DNA of 39,777 nt from positions 1-39,777 of the forward strand of contig DKVI01000050.1 of the NCBI GenBank assembly GCA_002491115.1. Direction: 5' to 3'. The DNA comes from Lachnospiraceae bacterium UBA7182. GTDB taxonomy: Bacteria; Bacillota; Clostridia; Lachnospirales; Lachnospiraceae. The notes beneath the pieces are model-generated. The model had not been told where the DNA came from and ran no database searches. It was given only the letters and a program-made list of their open reading frames with translations. Positions 7,313 to 14,977 of the stretch are shown one piece after another. The position numbers and the translations under genes were made by a program. Within the stretch, counting starts at the first letter, position 1. Every line of letters starts with the position of its first letter.

Positions 7313-7921
7313 TTATTTTTCGTCCAGTCTGCAGATTCTTGTGCATACATTCTCCAGCAAAGGCATACTGTGGCTGACTGCCAGAAGCCCGATCTGCCTT
7401 CGCTTAGTCTCTTCGATCAGAAAATTCCATATCTGGCTCTGGGTGATCAGATCCAGCATGGTGCTGATCTCGTCCGCCAGGATGAATTTTGTCCGTTTTC
7501 CCAGCGCCCTTGCAATACAGAACCTCTGCATCTCTCCGCCGGATATTTCCGCCGGAAAACGGTTCAGCCAGTCTTCTTCTATGCCAAGCCCCTGTATGAT
7601 ACAGGGTTCAATCCCGTCGCCTTCTTTTAATACTTCCCGCATCCGAAGGCGGGGATTGACCACCTGCTCCGGGTGCTGCCAGATCATCTGCACCGGACAG
7701 TATCCTTTATACGAAGACAGCGGCTGCCCGTCCAGATATACTTCCCCCTGGTCCGGCTTTTCATAGCCCGATAAAATCTTACAAAAAGTCGTCTTCCCGA
7801 ACCCGCTGGGAGCCGCGATGCCTACCCGTTCATGGTTTTCGATGGCAAGGCTGAAATCGTCTAAAATCTGCCTTGACCCCTTCCCATAACGAAATGAAAT
7901 ATTTTTTGCCTCCAGTACCAT
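7313..7921 (-). CDS. ABC importer ATP-binding protein (OppF/NikE-like, short)
   Basis: 202 residues. Walker A is APSGFGKTT near residue 38, the signature is ISGGEMQR near 130 and Walker B is FILADE near 150, with the switch His in VSHSM near 182. It is much shorter than usual OppF/DppF proteins (about 310-330 residues), stopping shortly after the core ATPase fold and lacking the C-terminal regulatory tail. The start follows GGAGGGAAGG. It is the last gene of the importer operon and forms a heterodimer, in family logic, with the 312-residue ATPase upstream. Confidence 0.88.
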   Translation of the reverse strand: MVLEAKNISFRYGKGSRQILDDFSLAIENHERVGIAAPSGFGKTTFCKILSGYEKPDQGEVYLDGQPLSSYKGYCPVQMIWQHPEQVVNPRLRMREVLKEGDGIEPCIIQGLGIEEDWLNRFPAEISGGEMQRFCIARALGKRTKFILADEISTMLDLITQSQIWNFLIEETKRRQIGLLAVSHSMPLLENVCTRICRLDEK

Positions 7922-7941
7922 ACTCTTTTCCTTCCCTCCGG

Positions 7942-8880
7942 CTATTTCGCGCAGATACAGCGGACTCTTCCGCCCCGCACTTCCCGGTAGGGGATCTCTC
8001 CTTTACACGCTTCTATACACTGCTCACAGCGGGGACCGAAAGGACATCCTTCGGGCAGTTCTTTCACGTAAGGCTGCGTCCCTTTTATAAATTGAAACCC
8101 GTTCTGGGGAAGCGCTCTGAAAAGCGCTCTGGAATAGGGATGCCTGAGCATCTCTTCCGACCCAAAATCCGACACGTCCGCGTCTTCCACCGTCGTACCT
8201 GCGTAAAACACCACCACCCGGTCGGCGACTTCCAGCGCCTGCTCCAGGTCATGGGTGATCAGAAGCACGCCCGCGCCCCGGTCCGCCAGTTCTCTGAAAT
8301 GACTCATCACCCGGCGGACCATATCCATATGAAGTCCCGGCGTGGGTTCGTCCGCGATCACAAGCCTGGGATTGCCCATAAGCGCCGTGGACACCAGCAC
8401 TCTCCGGTTCATACCGCCGGATAATTCAAAGGGATACAGATTTTGTACTTCTTCTTTCAGATGATACCCCTGAAAGATCTCATTTAACTTTTCTCTGGAC
8501 GCCCTGTCTTTTTTTCCTTTTCGTATCTGAGGTCCGATCTTCATCAGCGGGTCTAAAAATGCCGTACTCTGGGGTACCAGAACGATCTCATTGCCCCGAA
8601 GGGCCTTCTGGCGTTCTTTCGTAAGGATTTCTCCGTCATAGAGAAGTTCCCCTCCCATCGTGGCATTGTAGGGAAGGATACCCAGGATTTCATGGGCCAG
8701 AAGGCTTTTTCCCGAACCGCTGGAGCCTACCACCGCCACCATCTCGCCTTCATGAATGGTCACGTCCAGGTTACGGATAACCGGAAGTCCGGTCCTGGAA
8801 AAGCCCTTGTCATATTGTTCAAAGGATACCGAAAAATTCCGGATATCCAGAATGATTTTCTTATCTGTCACGTCTGTCAC
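7942..8880 (-). CDS. ABC importer ATP-binding protein (OppD/NikD-like)
   Basis: 312 residues with a GTG start. Walker A is VGSSGSGKS near residue 55, signature ELSGGMNRR near 155, Walker B LVIADEPTPG near 175 and switch ITHDLEQ near 208. The C-terminal tail contains the CPFGPRCEQC cysteine cluster typical of oligopeptide/nickel ATPases of this type, which the second ATPase of the operon lacks. It starts 9 bases after the stop of the DppC-like permease. It should power the importer on the cytosolic face together with the product of 7313-7921. Confidence 0.9.
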   Translation of the reverse strand: MTDVTDKKIILDIRNFSVSFEQYDKGFSRTGLPVIRNLDVTIHEGEMVAVVGSSGSGKSLLAHEILGILPYNATMGGELLYDGEILTKERQKALRGNEIVLVPQSTAFLDPLMKIGPQIRKGKKDRASREKLNEIFQGYHLKEEVQNLYPFELSGGMNRRVLVSTALMGNPRLVIADEPTPGLHMDMVRRVMSHFRELADRGAGVLLITHDLEQALEVADRVVVFYAGTTVEDADVSDFGSEEMLRHPYSRALFRALPQNGFQFIKGTQPYVKELPEGCPFGPRCEQCIEACKGEIPYREVRGGRVRCICAK

Positions 8881-8889
8881 CTGCCGTCT

Positions 8890-9714
8890 TTATTTGTGCG
8901 TGCTTCCCGGGTCTAACAATTTTCTTAAGCTCTCTCCCGCCACATCAAAAAGCACCACCGTGAATACCAGAAGGAGTCCCGGAAACAATGCCAGCCACCA
9001 CCGTCCCATAGCCAGATATTTCATACTCTCGGACAATATGATCCCGATGGCCGGCTGTTCCGGAGGCAGCCCGAACCCCAGAAATGTAATACTGGCTTCA
9101 TGGAGAATCGCATGCGGAAAAGTCAGGATCAGCCCTACCAGAAACTGAGGAAACAGATGGGGAAGCATATGTTTCCAGGCGATCTTTAACTGACTCATGC
9201 CCAGTTTCTGCGCCGCCCGTATGTACAGGGCCTCTTTTAGCTGAAGCACTTCCCCCCGGATGACACGCGCCAGAGAGGTCCAGTGGGTAAGCGCTACCCC
9301 TACCACCACGCCTTTGAATCCTTTGCCGAAAGCGTAGGATATAAGAATCAGCAGCAGAATATGCGGGATTCCCATGACCAGGTCGATCACCCAGGTGATC
9401 AGAGCGTCCGCCGTCTTACCCATGGTGGCGGCCAGCACTCCCAGAATAAGCGCCAGCACCGAACTGACGCAGGCGGCCAGGATGCCGATCTGGATACTCA
9501 TGGACAGACCTGTCAAGGTACGGATGAACATATCCCTTCCCAGCCAGTCTGTGCCGAAAATATACGCGCCGCCGGGGGACAGATCTTTTCTGGAAAAATC
9601 CGTCACCAGCGCTTCTTCGGCGTACATATGTCCTGCCACTGTAATGACAAACAGAAATAAGACCGCAGCCCCCAATAGAGCCGCCGTCATCATCCTTCCG
9701 TTGATCCGTCTCAT
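8890..9714 (-). CDS. ABC importer permease (DppC/NikC-like)
   Basis: 274 residues. The N-terminal helix (about residues 11-28) is followed by a periplasmic-type loop with PGGAYIFGTDWLGRDMFIR, the hallmark of the DppC/OppC/NikC family. Five further helices make up the binding-protein-dependent transport domain, whose coupling motif is the EALYIRAAQKLGMS region. The ATG overlaps the stop of the DppB-like gene by four bases. It forms the membrane channel with the 330-residue permease. Confidence 0.9.
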   Translation of the reverse strand: MRRINGRMMTAALLGAAVLFLFVITVAGHMYAEEALVTDFSRKDLSPGGAYIFGTDWLGRDMFIRTLTGLSMSIQIGILAACVSSVLALILGVLAATMGKTADALITWVIDLVMGIPHILLLILISYAFGKGFKGVVVGVALTHWTSLARVIRGEVLQLKEALYIRAAQKLGMSQLKIAWKHMLPHLFPQFLVGLILTFPHAILHEASITFLGFGLPPEQPAIGIILSESMKYLAMGRWWLALFPGLLLVFTVVLFDVAGESLRKLLDPGSTHK

Positions 9715-10703
9715 GTTCTGGCCCCTCCTCTGCGTATCCTTGGGTCGATGACGCCATACAGGATATTTGCGATCAGATTTCCGCCGAACACAAACAGGGC
9801 GCTGATCACCGTAATGCCCAAAAGAAGCGGCACATCGCTTCCCAATCCCGCCGTCACCGCGGCCTGTCCAAGGCCCGGATAGGAAAAGGTCTGTTCCACC
9901 AGTACGGAGCCGCCGAAAATCTCACTGATGGAAGCGAACTGCAGCGTCATGGCAGGAAGCGCCACATTGCGCAGGGCGTGGTTTTTTACGATACTCCAGG
10001 TACTTTCTCCCCTGGCTCTGGCAAACAGCACATAATCGCTCTCCATGATCTCGATCATCTTTTCCCGGGTGTGCAGGGTAATATTGGCAATTCCTGTAAT
10101 ACTTAAAGTCGCCGCCGGGAGAATGGCGTGCCGGATGCGGTCCATAACCGTCACCGCCCCTGTCTCTACTCCGATGGGCACGCTTAAACCGATGGGCAGT
10201 ACTTTCAGCCAGACGGCGAAAATCATCAAAAGCACCAGCGCCAGCCAGAAAGCGGGCGTACTGGCAATCAGCAGGGAATACCCTTTGACCAGCCTGTCCA
10301 CAAAGCTACCCTCCTTCAGACCCGCAAGAATCCCCAGCACAAACCCGATCATGCCGGACAGAAGCCATGCAATTGCCATCAGCCAAAGAGAATTTACAAG
10401 TTTTACGCCGATGACTCTGGAGACCGGCTGGCGGTACAGAAGGGAGACGCCCATATCCCCCCTGAAAAAATCCCCCGCCCAGGAAAAGAAACGGTGCAGG
10501 GGCGGTTCCCCCACCCCCCAGTATGCCTGCAGTTTCGCGATCTGCTCCTGGCTCATGGAACCCATGGCCGCCTGCCCCACATTGGCCTGCAAAGGATCAA
10601 TGGGGGAGACAGATACGAGCGTAAAAGCGGCAGCGCTCACAAAGAACACTAAAAGCAGCATTCGTATGGTATGTTTTCCTATAAATACAAAATATTCTTT
10701 CAC
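9711..10703 (-). CDS. ABC importer permease (DppB/NikB-like)
   Basis: 330 residues from a GTG at 10703, chosen because AAGGA lies 9 bases before it; the frame extends back to 10739 but that region overlaps the binding-protein gene and has no ribosome site. The N-terminal helix, then SPIDPLQANVG and WGVGEPPLHRFFSW, then HLARARGES-like coupling sequence (FARARGESTWSI) and a C-terminal ending IDPRIRRG, all follow the DppB/NikB pattern with about six helices. It begins 20 bases after the stop of the binding protein gene. Confidence 0.88.
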   Translation of the reverse strand: MKEYFVFIGKHTIRMLLLVFFVSAAAFTLVSVSPIDPLQANVGQAAMGSMSQEQIAKLQAYWGVGEPPLHRFFSWAGDFFRGDMGVSLLYRQPVSRVIGVKLVNSLWLMAIAWLLSGMIGFVLGILAGLKEGSFVDRLVKGYSLLIASTPAFWLALVLLMIFAVWLKVLPIGLSVPIGVETGAVTVMDRIRHAILPAATLSITGIANITLHTREKMIEIMESDYVLFARARGESTWSIVKNHALRNVALPAMTLQFASISEIFGGSVLVEQTFSYPGLGQAAVTAGLGSDVPLLLGITVISALFVFGGNLIANILYGVIDPRIRRGGART

Positions 10704-10723
10704 AGATTTATTTCCTTCATGAC

Positions 10724-12358
10724 TTATTCCCAGTACCACTGGTCTACATTATTCACGATGGACCAACCATGTCCGTGGGGATGCAGTTTTTGTTCCGCCA
10801 CTTTCAGGTCTTCCTTTGCCCAGTACAGATGATCGATGTTGCAAAGCCAGATCCACGGAATATCACCTTCCTGGGTAACGCCGGTGGTTCCGTCCCACTG
10901 GGCTTTTTTCCACAGGTCATAGGATTCTTCCAGGGAAGTAGCCGCCAGAGCTTCGTCCATATACTGGTCTACCGTCTCGTTGGCATAGGGAGAATACTCT
11001 GCCAGTCCGTCAATGGTATGATAAATATTATACAATTCCATGGGTGTATGCGCACCCCAGCCCCACATCAGAGGCTCTGCCTGGGCCCTTGTATAGGCTG
11101 TATCCCAACCCACGCCCTCAATGGACGCGTCGATTCCCAGCGCTTTTAACTGATTCTGGGTATCCGCCGCCAACGCCTGGCGTACGGAATCGCCGGAAGA
11201 ATAAAGGATGTTAAGCTGCGCTTTTACGCCGTCTTTCTCCCGGACGCCGTCTGAACCCGTCTTCCAGCCGGCCTCGTCAAGAAGAGCCGCCGCCTGGTCC
11301 GGATCACAGGATACCTGCGCCTCGTCATTGTACCAGGGCATTCCGTCACAGATACTGTAGGCCGCCGTACCGTGGCCGTTTAAGACGTTCCGGATCATCT
11401 CTTCTCTGTCAATACCGATATTGATCGCCCTTCTGACCCGCACGTCGCTTGTCAGATCGTTCCCTACCTGATTGCCGTCGGCGTCTGTGGAAGCCGGAAT
11501 TGCCGGAAGGTTAAAACCTCTGTTGTCTACGGTTTTATAAGATAAAAGCTGATAACCTGCCACTGTCTGGTCCGCATAGGAAGCCGCCGTATAGGTAAGG
11601 TCCACCTGCCCTGCCAGCGCCGCTGCGAAAGCCGCGTCCTCATCCATAAATACCACGGTTACCTGCTTCATCTTCGGAGCCTCACCGTAATAATCCGGAT
11701 TTGCTTCAAAAATAATCTGCTGTCCTTTGTCCCACTGTTTCATAATATAACGGCCGGACCCCACAGGATGTTCCCCATAATCCGGTCCGTAAGCGTGCTC
11801 CGGCACAATGCCCACAATCGCCATTGTATAGGGCCAGATAGAATACGGCTTTTCCATCTGAAACTCCACGGTCGTATCATCCAGCGCCGAAGCCTCTTTC
11901 AACATGGTAAAGTCATTGACAGAGCTGCTTTCTTTTACCGTATTATAGGTAAACGCCACGTCTTCTGCCGTAAGTGGCTCTCCGTCGGTAAACTTTACGT
12001 CGTCCCGGATCGTGACGGTCCAGACCATGCCGTCATCGCTGACCTGCATATCCGTCGCCAGATCATAGTCGATGGAAAGATCCGGCGTCGTCACTGTAAG
12101 GGTACTCTGAATCAGCGGTTCGTGTACATGTTCTCCCGCCCCCCATCCGTAAGCCGGGTCAAAACCGGATTCCGGTTCGGAAGTGGGTCCCATGGCCACA
12201 ACTACCGTGTCTTTTGCCTCTGCCGGTTCCGGTGTCTCCAGGGTCTGCTCCTGATTCTGTGCTCCTCCCGCCTCCGGCGTGTCTGCACCGCCGCATCCCG
12301 ATACCAGAGCAGAAACCATGGCCGCTGTCAATAATACAAAAATGAATCTATGCCTCAT
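10724..12358 (-). CDS. ABC importer substrate-binding lipoprotein, SBP family 5
   Basis: 544 residues. The lipoprotein signal ends LVSGC at about residue 22. The body follows the peptide/nickel-binding protein family 5: TIRDDVKFTDGEPLTAEDVAFTYN, then VRRAINIGIDREEM, with long alpha/beta lobes. The C-terminus contains KLHPHGHGW, three histidines in five residues, which may mean the ligand is or carries a metal. Substrate class cannot be fixed: dipeptide, nickel-chelate and opine importers share this plan. It is the first gene of the operon and should be the most abundant product. It has a good promoter and an AAGGGGGA ribosome site. Confidence 0.88.
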   Translation of the reverse strand: MRHRFIFVLLTAAMVSALVSGCGGADTPEAGGAQNQEQTLETPEPAEAKDTVVVAMGPTSEPESGFDPAYGWGAGEHVHEPLIQSTLTVTTPDLSIDYDLATDMQVSDDGMVWTVTIRDDVKFTDGEPLTAEDVAFTYNTVKESSSVNDFTMLKEASALDDTTVEFQMEKPYSIWPYTMAIVGIVPEHAYGPDYGEHPVGSGRYIMKQWDKGQQIIFEANPDYYGEAPKMKQVTVVFMDEDAAFAAALAGQVDLTYTAASYADQTVAGYQLLSYKTVDNRGFNLPAIPASTDADGNQVGNDLTSDVRVRRAINIGIDREEMIRNVLNGHGTAAYSICDGMPWYNDEAQVSCDPDQAAALLDEAGWKTGSDGVREKDGVKAQLNILYSSGDSVRQALAADTQNQLKALGIDASIEGVGWDTAYTRAQAEPLMWGWGAHTPMELYNIYHTIDGLAEYSPYANETVDQYMDEALAATSLEESYDLWKKAQWDGTTGVTQEGDIPWIWLCNIDHLYWAKEDLKVAEQKLHPHGHGWSIVNNVDQWYWE

Positions 12359-12393
12359 ACCTTTTATCCCCCTTGTGGTTATTGTCTTTTTTG

Positions 12394-12479
12394 ATTCTGT
12401 TATTATTTTAACGGGATCTTTTACCCTTTACAAGCCGGGTGGGGGGATATTTTTTCATAACAATATGGAATAACAGAAT
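12394..12479. repeat. 11-bp inverted repeat flanking the ABC promoter
   Basis: ATTCTGTTATT at 12394-12404 and its exact reverse complement at 12469-12479, centres 75 bases apart (about seven helix turns). The right arm touches the stop codon of the small protein gene. It may be a pair of operator sites; no regulator gene is adjacent. Confidence 0.5.
12405..12433 (-). promoter_or_regulatory. Promoter of ABC importer operon
   Basis: Minus strand TTGTAA (12428-12433), 17 bases, TAAAAT (12405-12410). The promoter is flanked by the two arms of an 11-bp inverted repeat, 12394-12404 just downstream of the -10 and 12469-12479 upstream of the -35. Confidence 0.6.
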
Positions 12480-12673
12480 TAATAAAGTTCCGGGTCGGCC
12501 AGCCGCTCCGCTTCCCGGATCGCCTCTTTATACCCGGTAAGAGCCGCAAAAGGCGAAAACTGCGCCGCCCGGTCCGAAACAGGCATAGGAGCATGGGTTT
12601 TTGACACATGATGCGGCAGGTCTATGATATCATCATAACGGTGAGGGTCTTCCTGGTCATAGGGTCTGTTCAT
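12479..12673 (-). CDS. Small conserved protein encoded after Y-family polymerase
   Basis: 64 residues starting MNRPYDQEDPHRYDDIIDLPHH, with the conserved core RAAQFSPFAALTGY and a helix KEAIREAERLAD. I recognise this as the small protein that commonly follows the DinB/UmuC-like polymerase gene in Clostridia; its function is unknown, although the position suggests a polymerase accessory role comparable with YolD-type proteins (inference). It begins one base after the polymerase stop, with GGAGGA 13 bases upstream. Confidence 0.8.
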   Translation of the reverse strand: MNRPYDQEDPHRYDDIIDLPHHVSKTHAPMPVSDRAAQFSPFAALTGYKEAIREAERLADPELY

Positions 12674-12674
12674 T

Positions 12675-14204
12675 TTACGCTTTATGTCCTCCGATCTGCC
12701 GGTTCCGGTTCATACCGGTAGCCCCTTCTTCTAAATTCATTCCTTTGACAATGGCGTTTTTGCCATACTTTTTCTTTATATCCAGCATGGCGCGCTGGAT
12801 CTTTTTTTCACGCTCCAAAGCCTGCTTTTCTTCCTGCCTTTCTCTTTCCAAAGCAGCGTAATCGGTAAACAGGTCCAACTGCTCGTATATTTCTTTTTGT
12901 ACTATATTTTTTTCTTCCGTCACATGGTCCGCCGTCACATTCAGCCTGCGCACCAGAAGATTCTGGTCCACGATACGGTCATATAAGGCAAGCACGGCGT
13001 CAATGATCTGTTTTGTGGAGGAAGTCTGCGCCTTCAGATGGATCGTTCCATGGGCGTGTTTCGGCACCGGACGGCCGTAGCGGTCCCTGGTGACTTCCCC
13101 TTTATAGTTTTTACGGATGCTGGGATCTGCCAGATTTTCCCTGTCATAGCCCACGGTAAGCACCATCTGATCTGTCATAAATCCCTTATCCACCAGTTCC
13201 AGCGACAGAAAATCCGCCATTTCCTTAACCACCAGCCTTGCTTTTTCAAAGGAATAGGGGCATGGAAGCACCTGGCCGGAACCCACGCTTCTGGATTCCG
13301 GCCGGTATGCCTTGATATCCGCTATGGTACAGGGTTCCCAGCCCCAGGCATGATCGATCAGAAGCTCCGCGTTCACTCCGAACAGGTCATAGAGAAGGTC
13401 TTCCTTATAGAAGTCATCCTTTCCTCCCAGAGAACATCTGGCTATATCCCCCATGGTATACAGTCCGTTTTCTTCTAACTTTCTGGCGTAGCCTTTCCCC
13501 ACCCGCCAGAAATCGGTCAGCGGGCGGTGGGTCCACAGACTGCGCCGGTACGATTCCTCATCCAGGTAAGCGATCCGCACCCCGTTTTTGTCCGGCGTAA
13601 TGTGTTTGGATTCTATATCCAGGGCAATCTTGCAAAGATACAGATTCGTCCCGATTCCGGCAGTGGCTGTGATGCCTGTGGTATCCAGCACGTCCTTTAT
13701 GATCTTCCTTGCCAGGGCATGGGCCGAAAGCCGGTAGGTTCCAAGATATCCTGTTACATCCATGAACACTTCGTCTATGGAATAGACATGGATATCCTCC
13801 GGCGCCACATATTTTAAGTAGATATGATAAATCTTTGTACTGTACTCCATATAGTGTGCCATGCGGGGCGGCGCCGTTATATAGGAAAGGGACAAAGAAG
13901 GATCGGATTTAAGCTCCGGATCATGTGTTGATGTACCTGTAAATTCGCCTCCCGGCGCTTCTTTTAAACGGCGGGCGTTGATTTTTCTGACCTTCTGCAC
14001 CACTTCAAACAGACGGGGTCTTCCGGGAATACCATAGGATTTCAGCGAGGGCGAGACCGCAAGGCAGATGGTTTTCTCCGTGCGGCTTTCGTCTGCCACC
14101 ACCAGATGGGTGGTCAGAGGATTAAGCCCCCGCTCCCGGCATTCCACCGAAGCATAGAAAGACTTTAAGTCGATGGCTATATAAATGCGCTCTGCTTCTT
14201 TCAC
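12675..14204 (-). CDS. Y-family (translesion) DNA polymerase, UmuC/DinB-like
   Basis: 509 residues from GTG at 14204, placed by AGAGGG about 9 bases upstream and by sharing one base with the stop of aat (TAGTG); the longer frame lies within aat. The palm has the two catalytic acidic motifs: IAIDLKSFYASVE (Asp12) and VYSIDEVFMDVTG (Asp-Glu near residue 135). Helix-hairpin-helix-like NGLYTMGDIARC follows near 250, then a little-finger region and a Lys/Glu-rich tail from about 440. It is longer than DinB (about 350-400), having a long insertion after the first motif and the charged tail. Such proteins copy past DNA lesions and cause mutations. Confidence 0.88.
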   Translation of the reverse strand: MKEAERIYIAIDLKSFYASVECRERGLNPLTTHLVVADESRTEKTICLAVSPSLKSYGIPGRPRLFEVVQKVRKINARRLKEAPGGEFTGTSTHDPELKSDPSLSLSYITAPPRMAHYMEYSTKIYHIYLKYVAPEDIHVYSIDEVFMDVTGYLGTYRLSAHALARKIIKDVLDTTGITATAGIGTNLYLCKIALDIESKHITPDKNGVRIAYLDEESYRRSLWTHRPLTDFWRVGKGYARKLEENGLYTMGDIARCSLGGKDDFYKEDLLYDLFGVNAELLIDHAWGWEPCTIADIKAYRPESRSVGSGQVLPCPYSFEKARLVVKEMADFLSLELVDKGFMTDQMVLTVGYDRENLADPSIRKNYKGEVTRDRYGRPVPKHAHGTIHLKAQTSSTKQIIDAVLALYDRIVDQNLLVRRLNVTADHVTEEKNIVQKEIYEQLDLFTDYAALERERQEEKQALEREKKIQRAMLDIKKKYGKNAIVKGMNLEEGATGMNRNRQIGGHKA

Positions 14205-14851
14205 TATGACGTTCCCTCTTTCAAAAGCCGCGCATACTCTTCCCACTCTATATATCTTCCGCCCATGCGCTCCAGATGCGGCGTATAGAACTGGCAGTCA
14301 ATAAAAGAAAATCCCTGTTTCTTAAGCAGCCCGGCCAGGCCCACCAGGGCCACTTTTGAGCCGTTCTCTATTTCGGAAAACATACTTTCACCGAAAAAAC
14401 ATTTTCCTATGGCCACGCCGTAAAGGCCGCCTGCAAGTTCCCCGTCCTCAAAAGCCTCCACACTGGCTGCATATCCTTCGTTGTGAAGCGTCAGATAGGC
14501 CCGTTCCATATCATCCCCGATCCAGGTGCCTTCTTCCTCCCTTTTCATCCGGCACCTGTGCATCGTATCCTGAAAGTCCCGATTCAGACGGATCTCGTCT
14601 TTGTGTTTTCTGATATGTTTTTTCATAGAATGAGAGATATGTATCTCTCCCGGAAATATAAGAAATCTCTTTTTCGGACACCACCACAGAATTTCCTCAC
14701 CCGGATTGTACCATGGAAAGATTCCGTTGCAGTACGCCAATAACAGGCGCTCTACGCTTAAATCCCCTCCCACTGCCAGAAGGCCGTCCTCTTCGGCCAG
14801 ACGAGGATTCGGAAAGCTCACCTCGCCCTCTTTTAATCGATAAACCGGCAT
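14204..14851 (-). CDS. aat: Leucyl/phenylalanyl-tRNA--protein transferase
   Basis: 215 residues from the ATG at 14851, which follows AGGGGG; the upstream ATG at 14893 has no ribosome site. Family motifs are clear: FPNPRLAEEDGLLAVGGDLS, then YCNGIFPWYN, EILWWCPKKRF, the catalytic-region FGESMFS and the late FIDCQFYTPHLERMGG. The enzyme transfers Leu or Phe from charged tRNA onto N-terminal Lys/Arg of proteins, making them N-end-rule substrates for ClpS/ClpAP-type proteases. It is the first gene of a three-gene operon with the polymerase and the small protein, an uncommon context that could link protein turnover with DNA damage. Confidence 0.93.
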   Translation of the reverse strand: MPVYRLKEGEVSFPNPRLAEEDGLLAVGGDLSVERLLLAYCNGIFPWYNPGEEILWWCPKKRFLIFPGEIHISHSMKKHIRKHKDEIRLNRDFQDTMHRCRMKREEEGTWIGDDMERAYLTLHNEGYAASVEAFEDGELAGGLYGVAIGKCFFGESMFSEIENGSKVALVGLAGLLKKQGFSFIDCQFYTPHLERMGGRYIEWEEYARLLKEGTS

Positions 14852-14887
14852 AATTTTCCCCCTGTTAAAATTTTGAATTTTTGTTTC

Positions 14888-14915
14888 TTGCATAATTTTT
14901 CTGAAAGAGTATAAT
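14888..14915 (+). promoter_or_regulatory. Promoter of MATE exporter gene
   Basis: TTGCAT (14888-14893), 16 bases, TATAAT (14910-14915). It overlaps the promoter of the divergent aat operon. Confidence 0.6.
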
Positions 14916-14936
14916 ACATTCGGAACTAAAAATCAA
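14908..14936 (-). promoter_or_regulatory. Promoter of aat-polymerase operon
   Basis: Minus strand TTGATT (14931-14936), 17 bases, TATACT (14908-14913). Its -10 box overlaps the -10 box of the divergent MATE promoter by four bases, so the two promoters cannot be open at once. Confidence 0.6.
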
Positions 14937-14938
14937 CC

Positions 14939-14959
14939 AATGCAGACCCCCTCTGCATT
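14939..14959. promoter_or_regulatory. Operator-like dyad AATGCAGA-N5-TCTGCATT
   Basis: A perfect 8-bp inverted repeat with a 5-base C spacer. It lies in the MATE leader, six bases before its AAAGGAG ribosome site, and just upstream of the -35 box of the aat promoter. It could be a repressor site or a leader hairpin; no T-run follows. Confidence 0.5.
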
Positions 14960-14977
14960 GCTGCAAAGGAGTATATT

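Noticed and set aside
12359..12478. NikR-type operator for the ABC importer
   Set aside because: No GTATGA-type half-sites with the expected spacing; only the ATTCTGTTATT arms were found.
14939..14959. Terminator reading of the AATGCAGA dyad
   Set aside because: No T-run on either strand and the site lies between promoter and ribosome site, so an operator or leader hairpin fits better.
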